Origin: Ectobacillus funiculus
GTDB taxonomy: Bacteria; Bacillota; Bacilli; Bacillales; Bacillaceae_G
Reading direction: 5' to 3' (one strand)
NCBI RefSeq assembly: GCF_042429435.1
Contig: NZ_JBHMAF010000028.1
Length of the DNA stretch: 64,000 nt
The position numbers were made by a program, and so were the translations under genes. The first letter of the stretch is position 1, and every line of letters begins with the position of its first letter. The notes beneath the pieces were generated by a model that saw nothing but the letters and a program-made list of their open reading frames with translations, had not been told where the DNA came from and made no database searches. Of the stretch, positions 8,999 to 17,090 are shown piece after piece.

Positions 8999-9250
8999 AG
9001 CCTCTGCTCCGTCTCTATCAGTTTTCACAACAACTGCCACAATCTGTATGTAACTCATATTATACAAAAGTACTATAAAAAAGAAATGGTTTCGATAAAA
9101 GAAGAGGGAATTCTACACTTTACTCCAATGTATGGTGATATTGGAATTGAGAAAAGTTGAAGTTTGTAATTTTTCGCCGAAAGAAGAAGGAATTTCTCTG
9201 CTCTTTTTCGAATGTAATGTGTGGTAAAGTTTTAGATGGGGTGTGAAGGG

Positions 9251-10153
9251 ATGAAGTTCGTAACGGCAAAGAGAGAGGAAAAAGTATTTGTTGGTGTTGT
9301 GGATGAGCGATCCGCGTCTGTTTTACACCTGCGTGAGGCACAGAAAGCGATGATAGGAAAGGCGATAATTCCTATTACAATGATTGAGTGTATGGAGCAG
9401 GGAGAGCTGTTCCTCCAGCAAGTATCAGATGTTGTGAAATGGGCAAGAGAGCAGGGGCAGGCACCAGGTTTATATCCACTATCTGATGTGAAGCTGCTTG
9501 CACCTATTCCAAGACCAAGAAAAAATGTGATGTGCATAGGGAAAAACTATAGTGAACACGTAATTGAGATGGGTGGGAAAGAGGATATTCCAGAATATCC
9601 GCTCTTTTTTACGAAAGCTCCCACAACTGTCATTGGTCAGGATGAGCTCATACACAGTTATCCGAATATCACCAATGAGTTAGATTATGAAGGAGAGCTG
9701 GCTGTTGTAATCGGGAAAAAAGGGAAAGCTATTTCTCCAGAGAGCGCATTTGATTATGTGTTCGGATATACGATTATTAATGATATTACAGCTCGTGATA
9801 TTCAAAGCCGGCATAAACAGTTTTTCCTTGGCAAAAGCTTCGATACCTTTTGTCCAACGGGACCGTTCCTTGTTCATGCATCAGCCATTAATCAGCCGAG
9901 CTGTTTAGAAATTGAGACGAGGGTAAACGGTGAAGTACGTCAATCGTCCAATACATCCAATATGATTTTTGATATTCCAACTATTATCTCTGTTTTAAGT
10001 CAAGGTATGACATTAGAACCAGGAGATATTATCGCAACTGGTACACCGGCAGGAGTTGCGAAGGGAATGAAGGAACCTGGCTTTCTGAAGCAAGGGGATG
10101 TTGTTGAGGTTACAGTTGAAGGTATAGGTACTCTTCGTAATACAGTGAAATAA
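9251..10153 (+). CDS. yisK: YisK, fumarylacetoacetate hydrolase-family protein
   Basis: 300 aa FAH-superfamily hydrolase/decarboxylase. CIGKNYSEHVIEMG opens the catalytic domain. The metal site follows the family (DYEGELAVVIGK, NDITARDIQSRHKQFFLGKS), and GDIIATGTPAGVAKG is the signature near the C-terminus. B. subtilis YisK has oxaloacetate decarboxylase activity and affects cell shape through Mbl; transfer of that role is inference. MKF at 9251 is taken as the start by homology; an ATG 15 nt upstream is in frame. Marks the left edge of the accessory insertion. Confidence 0.9.
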   Translation: MKFVTAKREEKVFVGVVDERSASVLHLREAQKAMIGKAIIPITMIECMEQGELFLQQVSDVVKWAREQGQAPGLYPLSDVKLLAPIPRPRKNVMCIGKNYSEHVIEMGGKEDIPEYPLFFTKAPTTVIGQDELIHSYPNITNELDYEGELAVVIGKKGKAISPESAFDYVFGYTIINDITARDIQSRHKQFFLGKSFDTFCPTGPFLVHASAINQPSCLEIETRVNGEVRQSSNTSNMIFDIPTIISVLSQGMTLEPGDIIATGTPAGVAKGMKEPGFLKQGDVVEVTVEGIGTLRNTVK

Positions 10154-10287
10154 ACAAACGACGACCTTATCAACACAGCCTTGTTTGATTTTGGCAACAT
10201 TGTTTTACCATAATACGGACGTAGCTTTTCTTTGATAAAACCAAAACGAATGGGGTCTATCCGGAAATTTGTAGTTTCTTACAATGT

Positions 10288-10325
10288 AAAAAAGCCTGTG
10301 GAGAAGCCATTCTACACAGGCTTTT
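10288..10325 (+). terminator. yisK terminator
   Basis: AAAGCCTGTG ... CACAGGCTTTT hairpin. It lies just after a short fragment (about 10262-10287) resembling one end of the dispersed repeat. Confidence 0.75.
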
Positions 10326-10375
10326 AAAGTTGTAGAAAGATTCCTGCACATGAGAAGGTGTTTTCTTACAGTTCT

Positions 10376-10404
10376 ATTAGTTTATTCGATGGACAAACAA
10401 AGGT
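10376..10404. promoter_or_regulatory. XylR-type operator without an adjacent gene
   Basis: TTAGTTTATTCGATGG followed by ACAAACAAAG fits the XylR boxes elsewhere in the window. The next gene starts 425 bp downstream. No coding region was seen between this box and an orphan terminator at 10667-10699, so a gene may have been lost here. Confidence 0.5.
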
Positions 10405-10666
10405 ATCAGTGTTATTATTAGTTTACGAACTCCGTATGTTCTACACAGAAAAATCCTTTTCTTGACGTTAGGGAAGCAGTACTGAGAAAATGTACTTTTT
10501 TCATCTTCTATAAGAAATTTTCTTACAGAAGACCACCGTATATTGCAACTTAAAATAAAATTGACTGTAAGAATTTTTAAAATTCCCTGATAAATGTAAC
10601 AAAATGCTGCGTGTTTTATTAACTATAACAGTGTAAAATATCGATTAATAATGTAAATTAAAAAAT

Positions 10667-10699
10667 GTGTTGGAGATGATCATGCTCCAGCACGTTTTT
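10667..10699 (+). terminator. Orphan terminator upstream of the sensor kinase
   Basis: GTGTTGGAG / CTCCAGCAC with a T run. Its core resembles the terminators after the xylA genes. No gene is visible in 10326-10666; apart from the XylR-type box, I see nothing else there. Confidence 0.6.
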
Positions 10700-10828
10700 C
10701 AATTAATAGAATTAAAAGGTCTAGTTTCTTATAAACTAATACGTTTATAATATCTCATTCCAGAGAACCATCATAACTTGTAGAATATAGCAATCTGAAA
10801 TAACTTACTTCCGGGATGGGTGATCGTT

Positions 10829-12574
10829 ATGTTAGGGGCAAGATTTAAGAAATATAATACGCTGCGTAACCAAATATTAGCGATTTATTTAGTCGTAATG
10901 ATGATAGTCTTGTCAATTGTGGGCAGTTTGATGTTCAATCAGCTTGGATCCCTGATGAGAAACAATGCAGAAAAGCAAATGCAGCAAACAGCTGTTGAAG
11001 CGAACGGTAGAATGGAAACGCTTTATAAACAAATTGATACATTAACAAATCAGGTAGCTACAAACAATACAGTTCAACAGTTACTGACTGATGTCGTGGA
11101 TGGAAAGAGTGTAAGTGTGCCGCAGAGGGAATCGCTAATTAGGGTGATTAATAATTTTCATGCTTATTCTAATGCAATTTCTTCATTTAATTTATACACT
11201 GTTAATGGAGAAAGAATATATCCATCTGACAATGTGAATATTTTTGAAAAGGTAGACCCGGTGTGGATACAGAAGGCAAATCGGGAAAAGGGCAGGCTCG
11301 TATGGATTGGGAATGACCCTAATGATCGCGAGTATTCGTTTGCTATCCGTAAAGTAACCTTAATGGAGCGCTCTTTTTCAGGCGGCGGCTATTTATTGGT
11401 TCGGATTAATAATAGTTATTTTCAAGTGAAGGATAACAGTCTGGATCATAAAGCAAAGGAATATATGATGTTGTTAGATCGGGATTATAGTGCGATAACC
11501 TCAAATTATAAAGGGAATACACAACAAATTTTAAAAGAAGATACAAAAAATGTTGTGATAAATCAGACGAAATATTTAATTGTAAAAGAGAAGTCCGATG
11601 TGACGGGCTGGACTCTTGTCATTCTTAAGCCTGTAAGTCTTTTGATGGAAGGGGTATCAGTCGTTCGCACATCCATCCTAATTTCAGGTGCTATTGGATT
11701 TATTATTTTTCTGATATCTTCTATATTTCTATCAACGATAATTACCCGGCCTATTATTAAACTAACCAATACTATGAAAAATGCCAAGATGGATGAGCTA
11801 AAACCGAATCCACATATTTCATCAATTAATGAAATTATTGACTTAAATAATACGTATAACCAGATGGTAGAAAATACAAATCATTTAATCCAGCAGGTGT
11901 ACGAAAAAGAATTACTTCACAGCCGTGCGGAGCTAAAAGCATTACAGGCACAAATTGATCCGCATTTTCTGTATAACACCCTGAATGCTTTGTATTGGTC
12001 CTTAGAAGACAAAGGAGAGGAAGAACTTGCGGACCAGGTAATCGCAATGTCAGAGTTTTTCCGTTATACCATCGGCGAAACAGGCAAGGAAAAGGATCCG
12101 GTAACAATTCGCGAGGCTCTTGAGCATATTGAACGGTATTTACAGATTATGAAAATGAGGATGGGCGATAGGCTGCTTTGGGATGTATCGGTACAGGAGG
12201 ATTGTCTAGATACAAAAATCCCCAAACTGATTATTCAGCCATTGGTGGAAAATGCAATTTTGCACGGAATTGGAAACCAGCGGAAGCAGGGGTCAGTGTC
12301 TATACAAGTTGAAAAAGTGGAAGATTCTCCAAATCTAGTTATAACCGTAAGCGATAATGGAATTGGGATTGATCAAGAAACCCTTTGTGCTATAAATGAA
12401 TCTATCGAAAGGGGAGGTGTCGTCTCGTCCAAAGGGACGGGGATAGGACTGGCTAATGTCAATAAAAGACTCCGCTTGTTTTATGAGAAGCAGAGCTTAG
12501 CTACCCTAACAGTGAAAAGTGACCACGGCAAAGGTACAGAAGTGACATTTGAGATACCTAGCAAAGGAGCTTGA
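10829..12574 (+). CDS. YesM-family sensor histidine kinase (XynD-like)
   Basis: Membrane sensor kinase of about 581 aa. One transmembrane segment is near residues 14-34, then an extracellular sensing region, then a second segment (about 285-305) and a HAMP-like linker. The PF06580 kinase box DPHFLYNTLNALYW carries the phospho-His (about 378), and the ATPase domain has the N box VENAILHG and G boxes DNGIG and GTGIGLANV. It is paired with the response regulator 5 nt downstream. In Geobacillus the homologous XynDC pair controls the xylo-oligosaccharide ABC importer XynEFG; the same order here suggests the same role. An in-frame GTG at 10820 is an alternative start. Confidence 0.88.
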   Translation: MLGARFKKYNTLRNQILAIYLVVMMIVLSIVGSLMFNQLGSLMRNNAEKQMQQTAVEANGRMETLYKQIDTLTNQVATNNTVQQLLTDVVDGKSVSVPQRESLIRVINNFHAYSNAISSFNLYTVNGERIYPSDNVNIFEKVDPVWIQKANREKGRLVWIGNDPNDREYSFAIRKVTLMERSFSGGGYLLVRINNSYFQVKDNSLDHKAKEYMMLLDRDYSAITSNYKGNTQQILKEDTKNVVINQTKYLIVKEKSDVTGWTLVILKPVSLLMEGVSVVRTSILISGAIGFIIFLISSIFLSTIITRPIIKLTNTMKNAKMDELKPNPHISSINEIIDLNNTYNQMVENTNHLIQQVYEKELLHSRAELKALQAQIDPHFLYNTLNALYWSLEDKGEEELADQVIAMSEFFRYTIGETGKEKDPVTIREALEHIERYLQIMKMRMGDRLLWDVSVQEDCLDTKIPKLIIQPLVENAILHGIGNQRKQGSVSIQVEKVEDSPNLVITVSDNGIGIDQETLCAINESIERGGVVSSKGTGIGLANVNKRLRLFYEKQSLATLTVKSDHGKGTEVTFEIPSKGA

Positions 12575-12579
12575 TTAGT

Positions 12580-13368
12580 ATGGAAACTAAAACGATTTTA
12601 ATTGTTGATGATGAGCAGATTACTAGGCAGGGATTGAAAAAAACACTGGAGAGATGGTCGCAGGGCAAATATGAGGTGCTAAGTGCTGCAGATGGTGATG
12701 AAGCTTTAGAAGTATTCCAAAAAACAAAGGTTCATTTGCTAATTACAGATGTAAATATGCCTGAGATGACAGGATTAGCATTGTTAAAAGCCGTAAAGGA
12801 GAAAGGGAATAAGCCTGTCGTTATTATTGTTTCAGGCTATCCTAATTTTGAATATGCCCAGGAAGCAATTCGTCTGGGAGTGATTAATTATTTACTTAAA
12901 CCAGTGAGCAAGCAAAAGCTGATTGAGGCTGTAGAACAAGCTTTGGAAACGGAAGCAAGCATCGAAAGGGCAGATTACATCGAAAAGGTGGCAGATCCAA
13001 AGCTTCTTAATATTGAAAGTAGCCAAACCTCCAAATCTCCTATCAGGGAGGCTCTTCAATACGTCAATAACAATCTCAGCCGGCAGATCAGCTTAAAGGA
13101 TGTAGCAGGTACGGTTCATTTAAACCCAAGCTACTTTAGCGTGCTCTTTAAGGAACAGACCCGCTTAACATTTAGTGAATATTTAACGAGAAAAAGGCTG
13201 CAGACCGCTAAAAAACTATTGCTAACCACAAATTTACCGATAGAAGAAGTTGCACAGGAGACAGGATATCAGACAGCTAAATATTTTATTAAACTATTTA
13301 AAGAATATGAAGGGATTACACCGAGCAAATACAGAAAGATGGCTGAACTGGAGGATTCGGCTATCTAA
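12580..13368 (+). CDS. YesN-type response regulator with AraC HTH (XynC-like)
   Basis: 262 aa. The N-terminal receiver domain has VDDEQ, the phospho-acceptor in ITDVNMPEMTG (about D55) and the LLKPVSK switch lysine. The C-terminal double HTH of the AraC type spans about 165-262 (ISLKDVAGTVHLNPSYFSVLF ... GYQTAKYFIKLFKEYEGITPSKYRK). The ATG at 12580 is used because AAGGAG is 10 nt away; a TTG at 12571 is too close. It probably activates the ABC importer genes downstream. The stop codon lies inside the first unit of the leader repeat. Confidence 0.87.
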   Translation: METKTILIVDDEQITRQGLKKTLERWSQGKYEVLSAADGDEALEVFQKTKVHLLITDVNMPEMTGLALLKAVKEKGNKPVVIIVSGYPNFEYAQEAIRLGVINYLLKPVSKQKLIEAVEQALETEASIERADYIEKVADPKLLNIESSQTSKSPIREALQYVNNNLSRQISLKDVAGTVHLNPSYFSVLFKEQTRLTFSEYLTRKRLQTAKKLLLTTNLPIEEVAQETGYQTAKYFIKLFKEYEGITPSKYRKMAELEDSAI

Positions 13369-13391
13369 AAATAGTAGCATTTTTTCCAATC

Positions 13392-13414
13392 GCGGTTAGA
13401 TAACCGCTTTTTTT
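13392..13414 (+). terminator. Terminator after the response regulator
   Basis: GCGGTTA-GA-TAACCGC plus seven T. In leader copies B and C the same element reads as its reverse complement (AGTTATCTAACC), with a weaker stem. Confidence 0.75.
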
Positions 13415-13549
13415 ACACTTTAAGAAAGTATAAATTTCTAGCTAGAAGACAATTCGGTGTAGTGAGAAATTTTAGGAATACAGTATAAGCAGGGCTACGC
13501 CTCTGTCTTCGCCCAAGAGCAAGGCTCGCCAATCGGCGGGCTTTCTTTA
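13413..13549 (+). repeat. Dispersed intergenic repeat, copy R4 (inserted in leader copy A)
   Basis: Full copy, from TTTACACTTTAAGAAAGTAT to CTCGCCAATCGGCGGGCTTTC. It interrupts leader unit A directly after the terminator T run. Confidence 0.8.
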
Positions 13550-13852
13550 ATACTAGCATGTAATTATAAGACAAAAATAAGTAGAGGATCGGAATGTATA
13601 AGAGAAAGCGCATACATTCAACTAAAAATAGTGGCATTTTTCCCAATCGTAGTTATCTAACCGCTTCTTTTTTTAGGTGTTAGAATGTAATTGTAAAGCA
13701 AAACATAAATAAGGGGGATTGGGAACAGATAGGAAAGCGCATACATTTAACTAAAAATAGTAGCATTTTTCCCAACCATAGTTATCTAACCGCTTCTTTT
13801 GTTAGATGCTAGAATGTAATTGTAAAACAGAACATAAATAGGGGGATTGGAA

Positions 13853-15166
13853 ATGTTTAAGAAAGCGTATACAATGTTGCTTGCTTTTGTGTTATTGCTT
13901 ACAGTTATACTCACTGGCTGTTCAGGCAATTCAGAAGAGGCCTCTGGAGAAAGCGGTTCCAAGAAAACGATAAAATTCATGCACCTTTGGCCGCAGGGAA
14001 GCTCCAAACAGCAAAACATGATTGTAACTGATATCATTAAACAATTTGAAGCAGAACACAAAGATGTGAAAGTTGAGGTAGAGGTTCTTGAGAACGAGCA
14101 GTATAAAAACAAAATCAAGGTTCTTTCTTCCTCTAATGAATTACCGGATGTAGGATTTACTTGGGCAGCAGGCTATATGAAGCCATTCGTAGAAGGTAAG
14201 TTGTTTGCATCACTTGATGATGTTCTACAGGATGGTCTGCAGGATTCCTTCATAAAAGGTACAACTGAAGCTTACGCAACTAATGGAAAAACATACGGCT
14301 TACCGCTTGAATTGAACATTGCACCAATTTATTACAACAAACAAATTTTTGAAAAATACAATCTAGAAGTACCGAAAACATATAGCGAGTTCCAAAACGT
14401 AGTACAAACACTTGAAAAGAATGGTGTTGCTCCAATCGCACTTGGAAACAAAGACAGATGGACAGGCTCACTATGGTATATGTACTTGGCTGACAGAATT
14501 GGCGGACCAGAGGTATTAAACAAGGCGATTAATCGCTCTGGCTCTTTCGAAGATCCGGCACTTGTTTCTGCTGCTGATGAAGTTCAAAAGCTGGTAAAAG
14601 AAAGCGCATTCAATAAAGGCTTTAATGGTCTTTCTAATGACGAAGGAAAATCTGAGTTCTTAAATGGAAAGGCTGCTATGTATTTAATGGGAACATGGGA
14701 ACTGCCAAACTTTACAACAAATGAAGAAATTCCAAAAGATTTCCGTGATAATGTTGGATTCTTTAAATTCCCTACTGTTGAGGGGGGAAAAGGCGATATC
14801 AACAGCTGGGTTGGCGGACCTGGTGTAGGATTATTCGTTGCTGAAAACTCAAAAGTAAAAGATGAGGCAAAAGAATTTGTTAAGTTCTTTGTTGAAAAGT
14901 GGGGAGAACAGTCTGTTGAAAAAGCAGGTGTAATTCCAGCGACAAAGGTAGATACGACAAAGGTTAAGTTACCTCAGCTATACGTTGATGTGTTGAACGA
15001 ATTAAATAATGCAAGCAATCTAACATTGTTTGCGGATGTCCAAATGAGTGCTTCTGTAGCGGAAACTCATCTAAACCTAATCCAATCGTTGTTTGGCGAG
15101 GAAGTGAAACCAAGCGACTTTGCTAAGAAACATGAGGAAGCGCTGAAGAAGGAAGAAGGGAAATAA
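13853..15166 (+). CDS. ABC transporter sugar-binding lipoprotein (XynE-like)
   Basis: 437-aa extracellular solute-binding protein, family 1 (PF01547/PF13416). It has a lipoprotein signal MFKKAYTMLLAFVLLL and lipobox LTGC. A start at the ATG 7 nt after GGGGG is preferred over TTG 13847. By context (sensor kinase and regulator upstream, two MsmFG-type permeases and GH52 downstream) it captures xylo-oligosaccharides outside the cell. No ATPase gene is in the cluster; such importers usually share MsmX/MsmK encoded elsewhere. A cre-like sequence (GAAAGCGTATACA) overlaps codons 2-7. Confidence 0.88.
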   Translation: MFKKAYTMLLAFVLLLTVILTGCSGNSEEASGESGSKKTIKFMHLWPQGSSKQQNMIVTDIIKQFEAEHKDVKVEVEVLENEQYKNKIKVLSSSNELPDVGFTWAAGYMKPFVEGKLFASLDDVLQDGLQDSFIKGTTEAYATNGKTYGLPLELNIAPIYYNKQIFEKYNLEVPKTYSEFQNVVQTLEKNGVAPIALGNKDRWTGSLWYMYLADRIGGPEVLNKAINRSGSFEDPALVSAADEVQKLVKESAFNKGFNGLSNDEGKSEFLNGKAAMYLMGTWELPNFTTNEEIPKDFRDNVGFFKFPTVEGGKGDINSWVGGPGVGLFVAENSKVKDEAKEFVKFFVEKWGEQSVEKAGVIPATKVDTTKVKLPQLYVDVLNELNNASNLTLFADVQMSASVAETHLNLIQSLFGEEVKPSDFAKKHEEALKKEEGK

Positions 15167-15186
15167 AAAAATCCCAAATTCTTAGA

Positions 15187-15220
15187 AAAGGACATATCAA
15201 ATATGATCGATATGTCCTTT
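15187..15220 (+). terminator. Intercistronic hairpin between SBP and permease
   Basis: Twelve-bp perfect stem AAAGGACATATC/GATATGTCCTTT followed by a T/C-rich tract. Such hairpins typically protect SBP mRNA and reduce read-through into the permease genes. Confidence 0.7.
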
Positions 15221-15253
15221 CCTATCTTTCCTGTTTGAAAGGAGTGACATGTA

Positions 15254-16129
15254 GTGGATAAAGTTATGTCTAATAAAAAAGTGATTGCTCTTTATATCGC
15301 ACCTGCATTATTCCTGGTTCTTGCCTTGATTTATGTTCCAATTGTACAAACGGGGTATTTTGGAATGACGAAGTGGAATGGGGTTGGGGCGAAGGAATTT
15401 ATCGGCCTTGAGAATTATATGGCTCTTATCAAAGATGAAATGTTTTGGAAAACAGCATACCATTCTCTTATGCTCGCTGTATTTTCAGTAATAAGTCTGA
15501 TTGGCTATCTATTTATTTCCATCATTTTAGCAGGTAAAATCAAAGGTGCCGATTTGCTCAGAAAAATTTATTTGATTCCAATGTTGCTGGCTTCCGTTGC
15601 CATTGCACAGCTTTGGCTTAAAATCTATCATCCGGGCAATGGTATCTTAAACACTATTCTAGTTTCTCTAGGAGTCGAAAATCCGCCAGCCTGGTTGGCA
15701 GAGCCTGAGCTTGCGCTATATGCCATTGTCGTTCCAATTATTTGGCAATATGCAGGTTTCTATATATTGATCTATTATGCAGCATTGAAAAATATTCCTG
15801 AATCCTTGCTGGAAGCTGCCAGAATTGACGGTGCAACACCGTGGCAAATTGCATTAAAAATCAAGCTCCCTTTAATCATGAATGTAATAAAAGTAACGAT
15901 TGTACTTGCAGTTGTTGGTTCATTGAAATATTTCGATCTAATTTATGTTATGACAGATGGAGGACCAAACGGATCAAGTGAGGTTATGGCATCTTACATG
16001 TATCATCGAGCATTTAAAGAGTTTGATTTTGGATATGGAAGCGCTATTGGTTTCTTCTTGCTCGTAATCTGTCTTGTTGTCACTTGGATCATTCGCAAAT
16101 TTACTGCAGCGGATGAAAATGTGTATTAA
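15254..16129 (+). CDS. ABC sugar permease, MalF/UgpA type (XynF-like)
   Basis: 291 aa with about six transmembrane helices and the binding-protein-dependent transport signature EAARIDGATPWQIALKIKLP (EAA loop). The start is GTG at 15254 with GGAG 9 nt upstream. Partner of the permease at 16148 in a xylo-oligosaccharide importer; substrate is inferred from the neighbours. Confidence 0.88.
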   Translation: MDKVMSNKKVIALYIAPALFLVLALIYVPIVQTGYFGMTKWNGVGAKEFIGLENYMALIKDEMFWKTAYHSLMLAVFSVISLIGYLFISIILAGKIKGADLLRKIYLIPMLLASVAIAQLWLKIYHPGNGILNTILVSLGVENPPAWLAEPELALYAIVVPIIWQYAGFYILIYYAALKNIPESLLEAARIDGATPWQIALKIKLPLIMNVIKVTIVLAVVGSLKYFDLIYVMTDGGPNGSSEVMASYMYHRAFKEFDFGYGSAIGFFLLVICLVVTWIIRKFTAADENVY

Positions 16130-16147
16130 TAGAGAGGAGGCTTTTAG

Positions 16148-17050
16148 ATGAATCAGCCTGTTAGAAAAAATGCGGGTCCGGTTATTTTGCCCGAGAAACA
16201 AAGCAGTTTCGGTACTCATTCACTCTGGAATCGTACAGCCTATGGAATTCTATATTTATTTCTAGCGATTGTAGCTGTTTTTCAAATATTTCCTATCATC
16301 TGGTTATTCCTTTTTTCCTTAAAGAATAACCAGGAGGTGTTTAATATGTCCCCGTTCGCTTTGCCAGAACATCCGAAATGGGAGAACTACGCAAAGGTAT
16401 GGACGGAGGGAAACATCAGCCAGTATTTCATGAATAGTGTTGTTTATACAGTTGCAGCTGTCATTCTCACTGTTGTACTAGCAAGCATGGTTACCTTTGC
16501 TATTACGAGAATGAACTGGAAGGGCAGTAAATTGGTACTAGGATTATTTATGGTTGGGTTAATGATTCCCGTGCATTCAACGCTGATTCCTTTGTTTAGC
16601 ACATTCACACAATTCAATTTGATTGATAGTCCGTTGTCTGTCATTTTGTCTTACACTGCTTTTAATCTTCCTATTACAATCATGATTCTGTTAGGCTTTT
16701 ACGAAGCCCTGCCTCGTGAGGTAGAGGAGGCAGCTGTCATGGACGGGGCATCCATTAATCATATTTTCTTTAAAATTACACTACCGATGACCTCGCCGGT
16801 CATTGCTACGGCAGCTATTATTAACATGATTTATAACTGGAATGAGTTTGTGTTTGTTAATACATTTATCAGTTCAGATTCGTATAAAACGTTAACAGTT
16901 GGTATCCAAAACTTTATTGGGCAGTATACAACAGATTGGGGAGCAATCGGTGCTACGCTAGTTATTAGTATCCTGCCAATTTTAATCGCGTTCTTTGTTC
17001 TGAGCAACCGTATTGTGGAAGGAATTGCATCTGGGTCTGTAAAAGGCTGA
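16148..17050 (+). CDS. ABC sugar permease, MalG/UgpE type (XynG-like)
   Basis: 300 aa, six predicted helices, with the EAA loop EEAAVMDGASINHIFFKITLP. Strong AGAGGAGG site before the ATG, 18 nt after the previous stop. A hydrophilic N-terminal extension of about 30 residues precedes the first helix. Forms the transmembrane pore with the 15254 product. Confidence 0.88.
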   Translation: MNQPVRKNAGPVILPEKQSSFGTHSLWNRTAYGILYLFLAIVAVFQIFPIIWLFLFSLKNNQEVFNMSPFALPEHPKWENYAKVWTEGNISQYFMNSVVYTVAAVILTVVLASMVTFAITRMNWKGSKLVLGLFMVGLMIPVHSTLIPLFSTFTQFNLIDSPLSVILSYTAFNLPITIMILLGFYEALPREVEEAAVMDGASINHIFFKITLPMTSPVIATAAIINMIYNWNEFVFVNTFISSDSYKTLTVGIQNFIGQYTTDWGAIGATLVISILPILIAFFVLSNRIVEGIASGSVKG

Positions 17051-17090
17051 TTGATACTTAAAATTCGATGGTAAGGAAGTGGAAGAAAAA

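Larger units (their letters stand above)
13365..13870 (+). repeat. Triplicated leader (129-bp units) upstream of the xylo-oligosaccharide SBP gene
   Basis: Three imperfect copies of a unit running from CTAAAAATAG through a hairpin, TAGAATGTAATTGTAA, a GGGGGATTGG ribosome site and GAAAGCG(C/T)ATACA. Copy B starts at 13622 and copy C at 13751, 129 bp apart. Copy A (from 13365) is split by the intergenic repeat R4. Copy C ends in the true ATG (13853) and first codons of the SBP gene. Copy A keeps an ATG opening a 29-codon frame; copy B has lost it. Confidence 0.85.

Noticed and set aside
9140..9235. Spo0A box or other sporulation site upstream of yisK (TTTTTCGCCGAA, TTTTTCGAATG)
   Set aside because: Matches to TGTCGAA are too poor to claim.
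13365..13870. Possible CRISPR array (three regular repeats)
   Set aside because: Units are 129 bp long with no alternating unique spacers, and include the start of the downstream gene; it is a tandem leader duplication.
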